NCBI GenBank assembly: GCA_043381765.1
Contig: JBHJMP010001226.1
Coordinates: forward strand, 1-20,572
Direction: 5' to 3'
Source of the DNA: Collodictyon triciliatum
Taxonomy: Eukaryota; CRuMs
Length of the DNA stretch: 20,572 bases
The notes beneath the pieces were generated by a model. The model saw nothing but the letters and a program-made list of their open reading frames with translations. It ran no database searches and had not been told where the DNA came from. The translations under genes were made by a program, and so were the position numbers. Of this stretch, positions 1 to 13,846 are shown piece after piece (positions within the stretch are counted from its first letter, which is position 1; each line of letters opens with the position of its first letter).

Positions 1-97
<97 letters not shown>
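1..97. repeat. (GATA)n microsatellite
   Basis: Perfect tetranucleotide repeat, about 24 units, starting at the window edge. It lies inside the third intron of the VTI1-like gene, whose donor is at 120-119 on the minus strand, so the true length of repeat and intron is unknown. Confidence 0.97.
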
Positions 98-120
98 GTG
101 AATTCTGATATATGACTCAC

Positions 121-719
121 ACTAATGTCAGCATTTGTAGAGTCGAAGAGATCGTTGCGCGCATTGGATGCTGAAGCGCCTGCGGCTTTGCGAATATCAC
201 TCCGAATCTTCGCCACATCGTCTTTGTAAGCCTTCACTTTCGAGCTGCGCGAAGACTTCTTCTCTCCCGTCATCGATCGTGTCTCCAGGTCCATTTGTTG
301 CACCTACGTTAAAAGCAGCATGTGGTGGATGCGAAGCGACTATGAGTGAGGATCGAGCGAAGTTTGCCCAGAAAGAAAATAATGAATTAGCACCCAGTTC
401 CAAAATGATGCTTACAAGGCTTTCCAAGTCCATCAGGTCGTTTTCGGCCTTCTTGAGGGTTGCTTTGCGGCGTTCTTGCGATCGAAGGAATGAGGGATGC
501 ATTATACGAAGAAAAAGAATAGAGTGTTTAAAAAAGAACACTTGGGATGAAAAACTAGGTTGCAGGCCAAGGAAGATATATAAAATATGGCGGTGAGAGT
601 AGGAGCAGCAAGGAAAGAGAAATACCGCCAGTTTCGCGGTTGATCGACTCGAGGACGCGGTTAAGAGAAGTCTTTGACGCGAGAAACTCGCTTTCGTATG
701 CGCTGAACGTGTCCGACAT
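121..719 (-). CDS. VTI1: VTI1-type Qb-SNARE, N-terminal part (partial)
   Basis: Three exons, 719-626, 474-416 and 303-121, join in phase with GT-AG introns to give the first 112 residues. The start MSDTFSAYESEF resembles plant and animal Vti1 (MSDVFDGYE...). It is followed by a block ending VQQMDLETRS, matching the family's KMDLEAR region, then KVKAYKDDVAKIRSDIR and NARNDLFDSTNADIS, which align with the last helix of the Vti1 N-terminal domain and the linker (plant AARDELLEAGMAD). Vti1 proteins act in Golgi, endosome and vacuole membrane fusion. The SNARE helix and the C-terminal membrane anchor are not in the window and must lie to the left beyond the (GATA)n intron. The start has a purine at -3. 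An open frame continues upstream to 871 but shows no Vti1 similarity, so 719 is preferred. Family assignment is firm; the VTI1a/b subtype is not decided. Confidence 0.87.
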
Positions 720-1398
720 TGCTTCGCTGCTTTGTGTTTTTGGTTACGATTGATGTTTGCTTGCAATGCGATCGGGTCTTCGGCTTTGCTTGCTTTTTCT
801 TCGTTTTGCTTCGTCATAGTCTTTCCGGCTGTGATCAAGTCGTGGTGGTTTGTTCGATCTGCGCTGCGCAAGAGCGAAAGAGATCGATCTGATTCACAAA
901 ACTGGAGAATGGTGGCTAAATGTTATAAGATTTATATAAAATGATGAAATAGTAGCAAGCATATGATGCACCAATCATGTTTGGGAGTAAAATAAAATAA
1001 TTGTTATATATTCCAAGTTTAAATAGTTTCACCGGATTTTCTGCTCTGGTTTTGATCAACCCGACGCCCAGGGAACAAAATCGTGCAAAACAGTCAAATC
1101 AACCAAGTTCGCTTTTCCAAGATTAAAAGCATCATTCAACTCCAACACAACAAAGCGCAAAGCGCGGCCGAAGCTCCGTTACATTGTTTTTTTACTTTTA
1201 CTTTTTTTTTTTTACTGCGGCAAAAATACTCGCCAATTATTTCGACAGGAAACCCCGACCAAAGTCTCTGTGTGGAGCGAATCCGTGCGAATCCTTCCCC
1301 CAAAAAAAAACACCAAAAAAAAAACAAAAACTTCAAGGTTGCAGGAGAAAGAAAAGCCGGAATCAAAAAGGAAACGAAGAAAGAGAAGAGACGTCACG
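720..1398. promoter_or_regulatory. Shared upstream region of the divergent VTI1-like and taxilin genes
   Basis: About 680 bp between two start codons facing away from each other. It must hold both promoters and 5' UTRs. A TATA-like stretch (tttatataaaa, about 930-940) reads almost the same on both strands. The part next to taxilin (about 1300-1398) is purine-rich and looks like its leader. Short open frames here on both strands show no family similarity. No defined factor site is claimed. Confidence 0.5.
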
Positions 1399-2010
1399 AT
1401 GGCAACCACCACACCCGAGGATCTGAGTAAACTTGTGCACGCCAAACTGACACAACTTCAAGAAGAGACCACTGTTGCGATAAGCGACGAGGCCTTTGGT
1501 TAGCATATCTCTTTTGCCTTCACTTTGTTTTTCTGGTAATTTAGTCGCAAACAACACCAGTTTGTCAGACTCTCAGGCCTCCCTCTGAATAAACGCACAT
1601 TCCATAGACAAGCAGACGAAACGTGATTTGAAAGAGATCAAAACTTTCCTTCAGTCTACAAAGACACCCGAAGAGAAGATAACAGAATTGGGCCAGCGCG
1701 TCACAAATGCCGTACGCCTTTCACTCGCTTTTTTCTTCCTGAACCGACGCATTCAGATATAGCAATCTTGATATATATATTTTAAAAAGAAGATAAACTT
1801 TGACACAAAACACAGACAAGAAACGGTAGGCTCAGGGAACTAAAATCCTCTCAAATCTTAGATCACACTTCTGAACAAAAAGCATCAGGAAATGACGTCC
1901 ACAAAGATCAAGGCAGAAAGAATCAGCAAGGAGCGTGATATACGTAATTTACTCCGTTTCACATTTTCGCAATTAAGATGTGAGATTGTATCAACATTAG
2001 GTCTTAACCA

Positions 2011-2081
<71 letters not shown>

Positions 2082-3871
2082 TGTAATTCTCTTCTGTTTG
2101 CCCCATTATTTCCTGTCACTGGTTTCAGTTGCTGCTGAGACACTCAGAGACAAGGAGAAGATTTCTAAGCTAGAGAATCTTGCACGTGAACTTCAAAAGC
2201 ACAACAAAGCAGTGATGGTAAATATAAAAAACATTAAACGAAACTAAAAAAAAAAAGCGCGCTCAGAAAAAAATTTTATTTCCAAATTATATGATGCACA
2301 CTTTCCTATATACATTATAATGATGTATGAAATAACCGCCTTTAGGAAGAATCAGCAGCATTTCGCGCATCCGAACAGCAGAAAAGACAAGAAATGGGCG
2401 ACCAAGTGAGCAAAACCCTCGAAGAGCTACGGGCTAAAATGGACGAGCAAGATGAGGAGAGAACCCGAGTTGCCCAGGAGAATGAGACGTATGAAAAATA
2501 TGAACGAAAGATAATTTTTTTTTTAAAAAAGAAGGAAAAAAGACAAGAAATGGATTCAAATATATTTAGTTCCTGGAAATGTATGAAACATGATGACAAA
2601 ATAACAATTAAATCAAACAAGATTGCGCACGAAGCTTCGAGAGCTGATCACACAGTATGAATTGCACGAACAACAAACAGGAAAGATGATAGAAGCCAAG
2701 GTTAAGAATGATTGAAAACATTGCTCTGAGACCTTTTTTTAATCCCATGAATGATTTTCGTTACTAGAGTATCTGCTGTTATTTTATCCCACTACATCAA
2801 TAATTTGGCCAGGAAATTGTAGTATTTGGTGATGAGTTGAGAGGTTCTCCGTACCTTTTGGATACATTGAGCTATCTACATCTACTCACTCATTATTGTT
2901 CCTTTCTTTACTGAACTAATTTAGGAACTGGAAAAGAAAATTTCAGAGATGAAAATGATGCAAGCTGAGGAGCTTGCCAGTAGGACTGCAATGAAGGTAT
3001 GTTGGATCGTCTATTCAAAGTTTCAAAAAATCGAATGCCATCATCATTTTCATAATGAGATTCTGAATCCTGGAAGATGGCTAAACTTCTGAATGTCTTG
3101 TCTCTTGAAAACAACAACTTTCCTTTGTGTTTACGAGAAAGCACTCGACTTCGTTTTTTTCTGAAAGAAAATGACGAAATCAATAAATATTAGAGCGAAA
3201 TGGAATTGAAGATTCATAAAGAAACCATCGAAGCATATGCAAAGCGTGAAAAGGATTTTCAGGATGTGATTGCTGAATACAAGAAGCAATTGACCATGTA
3301 TCAGGAAGCTATTCAATCAAACGCGAAGCATTTTGAAGAGATTAAAACAACCATACAATCAGTAAGTTATCAGTGGAACTACGTTTTTCCCCTTTCTCTC
3401 CATTTTTCCTTTTTGTTAATTTAAGTCGTTCTCAAAAGCTGAAGAAACACAACACGGAATTGGAAAAGGAAAACAAAGGCCTCAAGGAAAAATCAAAGCA
3501 GATGGACGTTCGTCTCGTCCAGAGCATCGCAGAGGTACATTCGTGATTTTTTTTTTAAAAAAAAACAGAAATAATAATAATAATTAAGATACAGTAAAAT
3601 CAAATATAACTGAAAAATATTCTATTGATGATGAATTTTCTTTGTTGGTGATTATTTTTATGTAGACCATCAAACCACGCCTACTATCATGTCATACTTC
3701 ACACTCTGCACACTCTCACGCGTATATCATTTCGATCACTAGAATGAAACTCTCAAAAAAGAGAAGGAGAAGCTGAGCAATCTGAGCCGCGCTCTTCAAA
3801 AGAAGCTGCAGGACGCTACATCAGCATCAGCATCAGCATCACAAACTCAAACAGGTACTGCTGCTGAGTGA
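1399..3871 (+). CDS. TXLN: Taxilin family coiled-coil protein, 10 exons, 353 aa
   Basis: Exons 1399-1498, 1608-1711, 1862-1943, 2129-2217, 2346-2488, 2622-2700, 2925-2996, 3194-3361, 3439-3534 and 3743-3871 join with GT-AG introns and continuous phase to a TGA stop, giving 353 residues. Landmarks are LENLARELQKHNK (near residue 112), LRELITQYELHEQQ (near 178) and EYKKQLTMYQEAI, which match taxilin's LESLCRELQRHN, LKKLIEQYELRE and KQQLALYTEKFEE. The C-terminal KLSNLSRALQKKLQD corresponds to the last conserved taxilin helix. Almost the whole protein is charged heptad sequence, as expected for a long coiled coil. Animal taxilins bind syntaxins and take part in vesicle traffic; that role is inferred here. 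The last residues contain a short Ser-Ala repeat from a (GCATCA)n run near 3820-3841. The start has A at -3 and G at +4. It is the only plus-strand gene, convergent with the phosphodiesterase. Confidence 0.92.
2010..2081. repeat. (AAAG)n microsatellite in taxilin intron 3
   Basis: About 18 uninterrupted AAAG units between the donor at 1944 and the acceptor at 2127-2128. It produces spurious Lys/Arg-rich and Phe/Leu-rich open frames on the two strands. Confidence 0.97.
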
Positions 3872-3897
3872 TAAGCAAGAAACCGACCACGGAGGAA

Positions 3898-3903
3898 AAT
3901 AAA
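3898..3903 (+). terminator. Poly(A) signal of taxilin
   Basis: AATAAA 27 nt after the TGA stop. Close spacing makes it a plausible cleavage signal. Confidence 0.5.
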
Positions 3904-4167
3904 ATAGGCCAAACAGATTGACAGAAAACCACAAATAATAAAACCGCAATATTTTTTGTTTTGTTTTTCATTTCCAACACAACGAAGAGGGGCTTTGAAT
4001 ACGCTTTTACGTTTTTCCTTGGCGCATTCCTCGCAAAAATGACGCCTCAATACTTTCTGTATGCGCACAACTTCTCGATGAAGCAGAACGCATGTTTCAT
4101 CGTCATAACCATCGCACCCAACTGCGTTGCATGTGATGCTGAACAAAGCGTTTGCACAAAACTCAAC

Positions 4168-4173
4168 TTTATT
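4168..4173 (-). terminator. Poly(A) signal of the phosphodiesterase gene
   Basis: AATAAA on the minus strand about 295 nt beyond the phosphodiesterase stop. If used, the transcript ends well before the taxilin poly(A) site, so the convergent transcripts need not overlap. Confidence 0.4.
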
Positions 4174-4468
4174 TGATGCTCCACATGAAAACCAACAAAA
4201 AGAAAGGAAACAGGATTACGATTCAGTCAACGCGCGTCTAAGAAAAGTATTAAACATTCGGCCGGACAAAAAGGAAGTCAGCCATCCAAACATAAAATAG
4301 TAGGAAACAGAGGAGATATTTTCCTGTGTGCGATAATAAAAACAGTAAAAGCAACAGAAGAAGCGAGGGGAAATTACTCAGCCACGCAGCAGCACATAAG
4401 ATGAAGTAAAAGATGGGCGGATTCGCTCGGCGTCGCATTCCTGACCGCCGCATTCCGATGCAATACGC

Positions 4469-9428
<4,960 letters not shown>

Positions 9429-9458
9429 CTATGTGAATGCCAAAAAAAAAAAAAAAAA

Positions 9459-10080
9459 NNNNNNNNNNNNNNNNNNNNNNNNNNNNNNNNNNNNNNNNNN
9501 NNNNNNNNNNNNNNNNNNNNNNNNNNNNNNNNNNNNNNNNNNNNNNNNNNNNNNNNNNNNNNNNNNNNNNNNNNNNNNNNNNNNNNNNNNNNNNNNNNNN
9601 NNNNNNNNNNNNNNNNNNNNNNNNNNNNNNNNNNNNNNNNNNNNNNNNNNNNNNNNNNNNNNNNNNNNNNNNNNNNNNNNNNNNNNNNNNNNNNNNNNNN
9701 NNNNNNNNNNNNNNNNNNNNNNNNNNNNNNNNNNNNNNNNNNNNNNNNNNNNNNNNNNNNNNNNNNNNNNNNNNNNNNNNNNNNNNNNNNNNNNNNNNNN
9801 NNNNNNNNNNNNNNNNNNNNNNNNNNNNNNNNNNNNNNNNNNNNNNNNNNNNNNNNNNNNNNNNNNNNNNNNNNNNNNNNNNNNNNNNNNNNNNNNNNNN
9901 NNNNNNNNNNNNNNNNNNNNNNNNNNNNNNNNNNNNNNNNNNNNNNNNNNNNNNNNNNNNNNNNNNNNNNNNNNNNNNNNNNNNNNNNNNNNNNNNNNNN
10001 NNNNNNNNNNNNNNNNNNNNNNNNNNNNNNNNNNNNNNNNNNNNNNNNNNNNNNNNNNNNNNNNNNNNNNNNNNNNNNNN
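9459..10080. other. Assembly gap (622 N)
   Basis: A run of N flanked on both sides by poly-A (9442-9458 and 10081-10093), suggesting assembly failed in a homopolymer. The first visible phosphodiesterase exon (9428) enters mid-codon, so at least one coding exon lies in or beyond the gap. Real gap length is unknown. Confidence 0.99.
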
Positions 10081-10151
10081 AAAAAAAAAAAAAGTGTTGG
10101 ATTGAAGACAAGGATTCTAAAATGAAAATGTGCGATGAAATTGCATTTTAC

Positions 10152-10197
10152 TGTCTGAAAAGGCGTTCACGACGCTGTCAGAGATGGACCGGTGCAT
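10152..10197 (-). CDS. Candidate first exon of the phosphodiesterase gene
   Basis: On the minus strand an ATG with A at -3 opens a 15-codon block (MHRSISDSVVNAFSD plus one base) ending at a GTAAAA donor. It has the right strand and position to be the initial exon. It leaves one base over, whereas the first exon after the gap needs two, so another exon inside the gap would be required. There is no similarity evidence; it could equally be chance. Confidence 0.25.
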
Positions 10198-11134
10198 GTT
10201 GTGTCCGTCCCTGTGATCAAGCAGTTATTGGCTGTGAGTCTGCTTCAAATCGCTTGACCGAAAGAAACGAAAAGAAACCGAAAAGAAACGAAAAGGCAGC
10301 GGAATCGATCCGCACTCTGACTCTATGATTCCTGTGTCACGGAACACAACACCAAACAAAGGCTCAAAAAATGGTGAAAGCAAATCAGCGCGCCTCTGTT
10401 GGGCGTGATAGTTTCTGCACAGAACACCAAGCGACAATAAGCCACAGGGCAAAGCGGGGAAAATGGAAAGGATATTGTTTTGCTTATCTTTGTTCTCTTT
10501 AGTTTTTCTTTGTTCCCCACCAATTCCGGTTGCTGTGTGAAGGCAGCCGATATTGCCGGGCTCTTCAAACAGCAACAGAATAAAAGACAGGGATGCGAAG
10601 GGCTTTGGGCTTGATTCGAGGATTTGTGGACTCTCGCTTACAGTGCCGCTCTTTTTTTTGGTGTTTTGTCCCTTCCGATCTGTTGGAGCGAAAATAAAAC
10701 TCCAGATTGGGATGATATTCGTTTGTCCTGCTGCATTTAGGAAAGTCTTTCTCAGACATTTCCGCATTTGTAAGTGGGTTGACGATTTTCCAAGTATGGT
10801 TAAATGACACCTCAACGGAAACACAGTGGCGTACTTTCAAAGAAAGCATCCGCATCGGGGAAAATTGACTCATTGGTGTGGTACCTTATGTGGATAAACT
10901 GCCGAGGGCGGATGCAATCCGTGGGTGTCTGTTTATTCTGCTGAATCTTGAATCAAAATATTTCTTGCAAAAAAGTGGAAAAAGTAAAAAAAAAACGAAA
11001 AAGAAAAACGAAAAAGAAAAATGAAAAAGAAAAATGAAAAAAAATGAGGATATTGTTACTTCGGCTGCATGTTTTTTTTGGCATGATTTGCTCAATTCTT
11101 TTTTCTTTGTACGCATGACGGTAATTTGTGACAA
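10198..11134. other. Region between the gap and the GT-C-like gene
   Basis: About 940 bp without a recognised gene. It must contain the 3' UTR of the GT-C-like gene and probably the promoter of the phosphodiesterase gene. A 199-codon minus open frame spans 10225-10824 and overlaps two other minus frames. None shows a recognisable family or convincing splice structure. An A-rich (AAAAAG/AAAAAC) tract lies at about 10970-11043. Confidence 0.45.
10932..10937 (-). terminator. Poly(A) signal of the GT-C-like gene
   Basis: AATAAA on the minus strand about 200 nt after the stop at 11135. No closer copy is seen. Confidence 0.4.
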
Positions 11135-13632
11135 TCAGTGTCGGTCTGGGTCGGGGTCTCTTTTGTTTTCTTCGTTGTGATAAAGCGGGCCGAACATCTG
11201 CTTTTTGTATGGCCTCCCTTTCACCTTGACCTCCCAAATGACAAAATCGTCTGTGCTGAAGACCTTGTTGAGATTTTCACGGAACCACTTGCGATTGATT
11301 TCGACGCCCTCCATGCGGGTGACACCATTTCCAATAACGACGTAATCTATCCCATGGTCCCGAAGAAGGTCCAGCGCGTTTTCCTTGCCACTGTAAATCT
11401 GGCGGGCAACTTCTTCTCTTTCACCCCAGTTGTAGCCACGCGAGACTAGCCAGCCCTTCAAGGGTATATTGATGAAAGGGTTACAAAGAGGGAATCGACA
11501 TTGAGATGAGAGGGGGTAGCTTTTGATATCATTGTTTTGAAGAGAGAGAAAGGAAGAAAGATGAAAAATAGACCCAAGCGGGATTTTTTTTTTTTGATAT
11601 TAACATCACGAGATGGAAAGAATATAAATGAGAGATAGGATATAATAAGTGTACTGATGCAATCAATAGGGAAAAAGAGAATAAAAAAACAAAGATATAT
11701 TGCCTTGTATCCGTAGTAGACCGATTTTCCTCCGATGCACAGAACTGGATGGTTATGCCTTGACCCGATGAGAAAAACAGACTCTGGCCCGGTGTGGTCT
11801 CTGACCCATTCTCCGATGATAATGTCATTTGCTGAGAAGAGAGCATACTGCTCGCCAATCTCCTTTTTCACGACACACACCTAAATCGAGCCGCATAGGA
11901 TTATTGAAAGAGCGTAGCACTTATACGTTTTTCTTCGCCTGTGAACTAAAATTAGTGTATATATAAAAAACAAAAACAAAAACAAAAAACAAAAAACAAA
12001 TAGAAACAAATGAAAAAACAAAAAAAATATTCTCACGATGCCAGGAATCATGAAAGAGAGCAAGAGGGCTGAGGCCAAGAATGTGGCGATGTTCCCATAG
12101 GAGCAGAGCCTGTCAAAGACGAGGGCAACGAGCATGGCGAGGCCAAAGTAAGCGATGTAGAAGAGCTTCATGTTGTCGACCTCCCAGGGCTGGAACTTGA
12201 AGAAGCAGGAGACGGCAAAGAGGAGGCAGAAGCCGAGGGAGCAGACGCACTGGCGGCGGGTCTGGAGGAAGAGGCCTGCGGCGGCAACGTAGAGGAAGAG
12301 GCCGAGGCAGGACCAGAGCCAGGCGAGGGGCTGCTGGTGGGCGTGGGACCACATGGGCTCGTAGACGGCAAAGCCCCAGCGGGAGGCGCCGGCCATGAAG
12401 GAGACCATCTGGGGGAGGCCGAGCAGGAGGGCGGGGGCGGCCCAGGCCATGGCGTCGAGGAGGAAGGCGAGGAGGACGGCGGGGATGTGGGGGCTGCGAT
12501 TGTGGCTGTGGCTGTGGCTGTGGCTGTGGCTGTGGCTGGCAAGGGTGAGGGCGAGGTCGAGCAGCAGGGTGGCGGGCTGGACCACAAAGAGGGCGATGAA
12601 GGCGTGGCCCTGCAGGTAGGGCAGCAGCCCGCAGAGGACGCCGGAGAGCTGCAGGTAGCGGCGGCGCTCGCGGCGCGGTTGGACGGACGATTTGGGGTGG
12701 GGGTCGTCGAGGGCCAGCCACATGGCGACGAGGGCGGCGAGGGCGAGGGTGTAGGCAAACATGGCGGAGCGCTGGGGCAGGAAGATGTCCTTGACAAAGA
12801 AGAGCCAGAAGGGCGGCTCCGTGAAGGCGTAGTTGCCGCCGCAGAAGATGGTGAGGAGGACGACGGCGGCGGCGGGGATGTGGGGGCTGCGATTGTGGCT
12901 GTGGCTGTGGCTGTGGCTGTGTGCGAGGAAGCGCAGGGCGGCGGCGTAGAGCATGCCGCAGAAGGCGAGGGCGTGTGCGGCGGAGGGCAGGAGCAGGGCC
13001 CAGCGCTGGGAGAGGCCGCCGCGCACAAGCATGGCGGAGAAGTAGTCCGGGATGAGGGGGTAGGCGAGGCGGTGGCCGTCGTAGATGACCTCGCTCATGC
13101 GCAGCAGCGAGAAGGCGTGGGAGTTCTTGCCGTAGAGGAAGGAGTTGAGCACGGCCATGTGGAAGGGCAGGTCCGAGTAGCAGTTGCCCCCGGTCCACCA
13201 CTCGCCCCCGACCGCGTCCACCACGTGCGTCTTCATGATCAGGCACAGCACCGCCCCGGCCGCGAGGACCACGCCCTCCGCCAGACGCTGCCCGCGCGCT
13301 GCTGCTGCTGAGGGTGGTGTTGTTGCAGAAGAAGAAGAAGAAGAAGAAGAAGAAGAAGAGGCAGAAGGAGAAGAAGAAGAAGAAGGAGTCCCGCCCCGCC
13401 GCGTCCACCAGTGCAGCAACCCCCACACCGCTGCGTTTGCACACAGCAGCCCGCTCTCGCTCAGCCCCCCGCCGACGTGCGAGGCAAACAGCGTGGCCCA
13501 CGACACCACCGCCGCCCCGGCCGGCACGCTCGCACACGCCCGCTCCAGTGGACTCAGCCGGGGGAACAGCAGCCCCAGCGGCGTGTGTGCGCTCGCAAAG
13601 GCCGTCCACAGCGTCCACAGCGCAAGCAGCAT
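11135..13632 (-). CDS. Polytopic membrane protein, bacterial GT-C-like glycosyltransferase type, 697 aa
   Basis: Exons 13632-12037, 11880-11704 and 11455-11135 join at phase 0 to give 697 residues. Exon 1 encodes about ten hydrophobic helices with DLPFHMAVLNSFLYG (D154-H158), AYPLIPDYFSAML, DIFLPQRSAMFAYTL and GLLPYLQGHAF. These resemble a group of bacterial integral-membrane proteins with an early acidic luminal loop, as in GT-C glycosyltransferases. The C-terminal part (GEWVRDHTGPESVFL, SRHNHPVLCIGGK, YYGYKGWLVSRGY, LLRDHGIDYVVIG) resembles the soluble tail of the same bacterial proteins. A sugar-transfer role at ER or Golgi is inference; no substrate can be named. A poly-Ser run (about residues 82-103) and two Ser-His loops (about 237-254 and 364-385) sit between helices. 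Exon 1 is strikingly GC-rich, exons 2-3 much less. Intron 2 has a GC donor. Confidence 0.7.
11456..11703 (-). other. GC-AG intron in the GT-C-like gene
   Basis: Donor AAG/GCAATA at 11703-11702, acceptor TTGAAG/GGC at 11457-11456, 248 nt. The join gives YYGYKGWLVSRGY, which matches the GY.GWL.S.GY pattern of the related bacterial proteins. No GT donor keeps this motif. GC-AG is the commonest non-canonical spliceosomal intron type and usually has AG before the donor, as here. Confidence 0.7.
12479..12540 (-). repeat. Ser-His cassette, downstream copy
   Basis: Direct-repeat copy encoding (SH)n followed by NRSPHIPA, built from GTGGCT-type hexamers plus a non-repetitive tail. It is nearly identical to the copy at about 12872-12922 and has two more hexamer units. 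Confidence 0.85.
12872..12922 (-). repeat. Ser-His cassette, upstream copy
   Basis: Same hexamer run and same NRSPHIPA-coding tail as the copy at 12479-12540, about 390 bp apart in the same exon. Both lie in loops between predicted helices. Confidence 0.85.
13320..13388. repeat. (GAA)n run coding poly-Ser on the minus strand
   Basis: Trinucleotide run inside exon 1 of the GT-C-like gene, read as serine codons on the minus strand. The period keeps the frame open. Confidence 0.9.
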
Positions 13633-13679
13633 CCGGCTCTGATCTGTGTTTTGCGTTATGTTGTGTTATGTTTTTGCTT

Positions 13680-13710
13680 TGTTTTTTTGTTTTTTTTTTT
13701 TTGTTTTTTT

Positions 13711-13761
<51 letters not shown>

Positions 13762-13797
13762 NTTTTTTGTTTTTTTTGTTTTTTTTTGTTTTTTTTG
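13680..13797. repeat. Poly-T tract with one ambiguous base
   Basis: More than 100 bases of T with scattered G and a single N at 13762, between the start of the GT-C-like gene and the stop of PRP17. Length is probably unreliable in the assembly. Confidence 0.95.
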
Positions 13798-13846
13798 TAT
13801 TGGGCAGGCGGCTTTATGCGCAAAGGTCGTGGTGGGTCGCGCTTGA

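Larger units (their letters stand above)
3872..4468. other. Convergent 3' region between taxilin and the phosphodiesterase
   Basis: Holds the two 3' UTRs: poly(A)-signal-like AATAAA follows taxilin on the plus strand and another serves the phosphodiesterase on the minus strand. Open frames here (for example 3847-4146 minus) show no recognisable family and lack supporting splice structure. Confidence 0.55.

Noticed and set aside
197-871. 224-codon minus open frame over the VTI1-like gene
   Set aside because: It covers the leader and introns of VTI1 and only shares frame with exon 2; spliced exons give the family match.
12479-12922. CRISPR-like or mobile-element origin of the direct repeats
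   Set aside because: Only two copies, both in the coding frame of a eukaryotic gene, without spacers, inverted ends or target duplications.
12337-13311. 324-codon plus-strand open frame, Gly/Glu/Val-rich
   Set aside because: Antisense shadow of the GC-rich exon 1 of the GT-C-like gene; low-complexity composition follows from GC-rich third positions.
12113-13618. 501-codon minus open frame, Arg/Pro/Leu-rich
   Set aside because: Out-of-frame reading of the same exon; the overlapping frame has membrane helices and conserved motifs.
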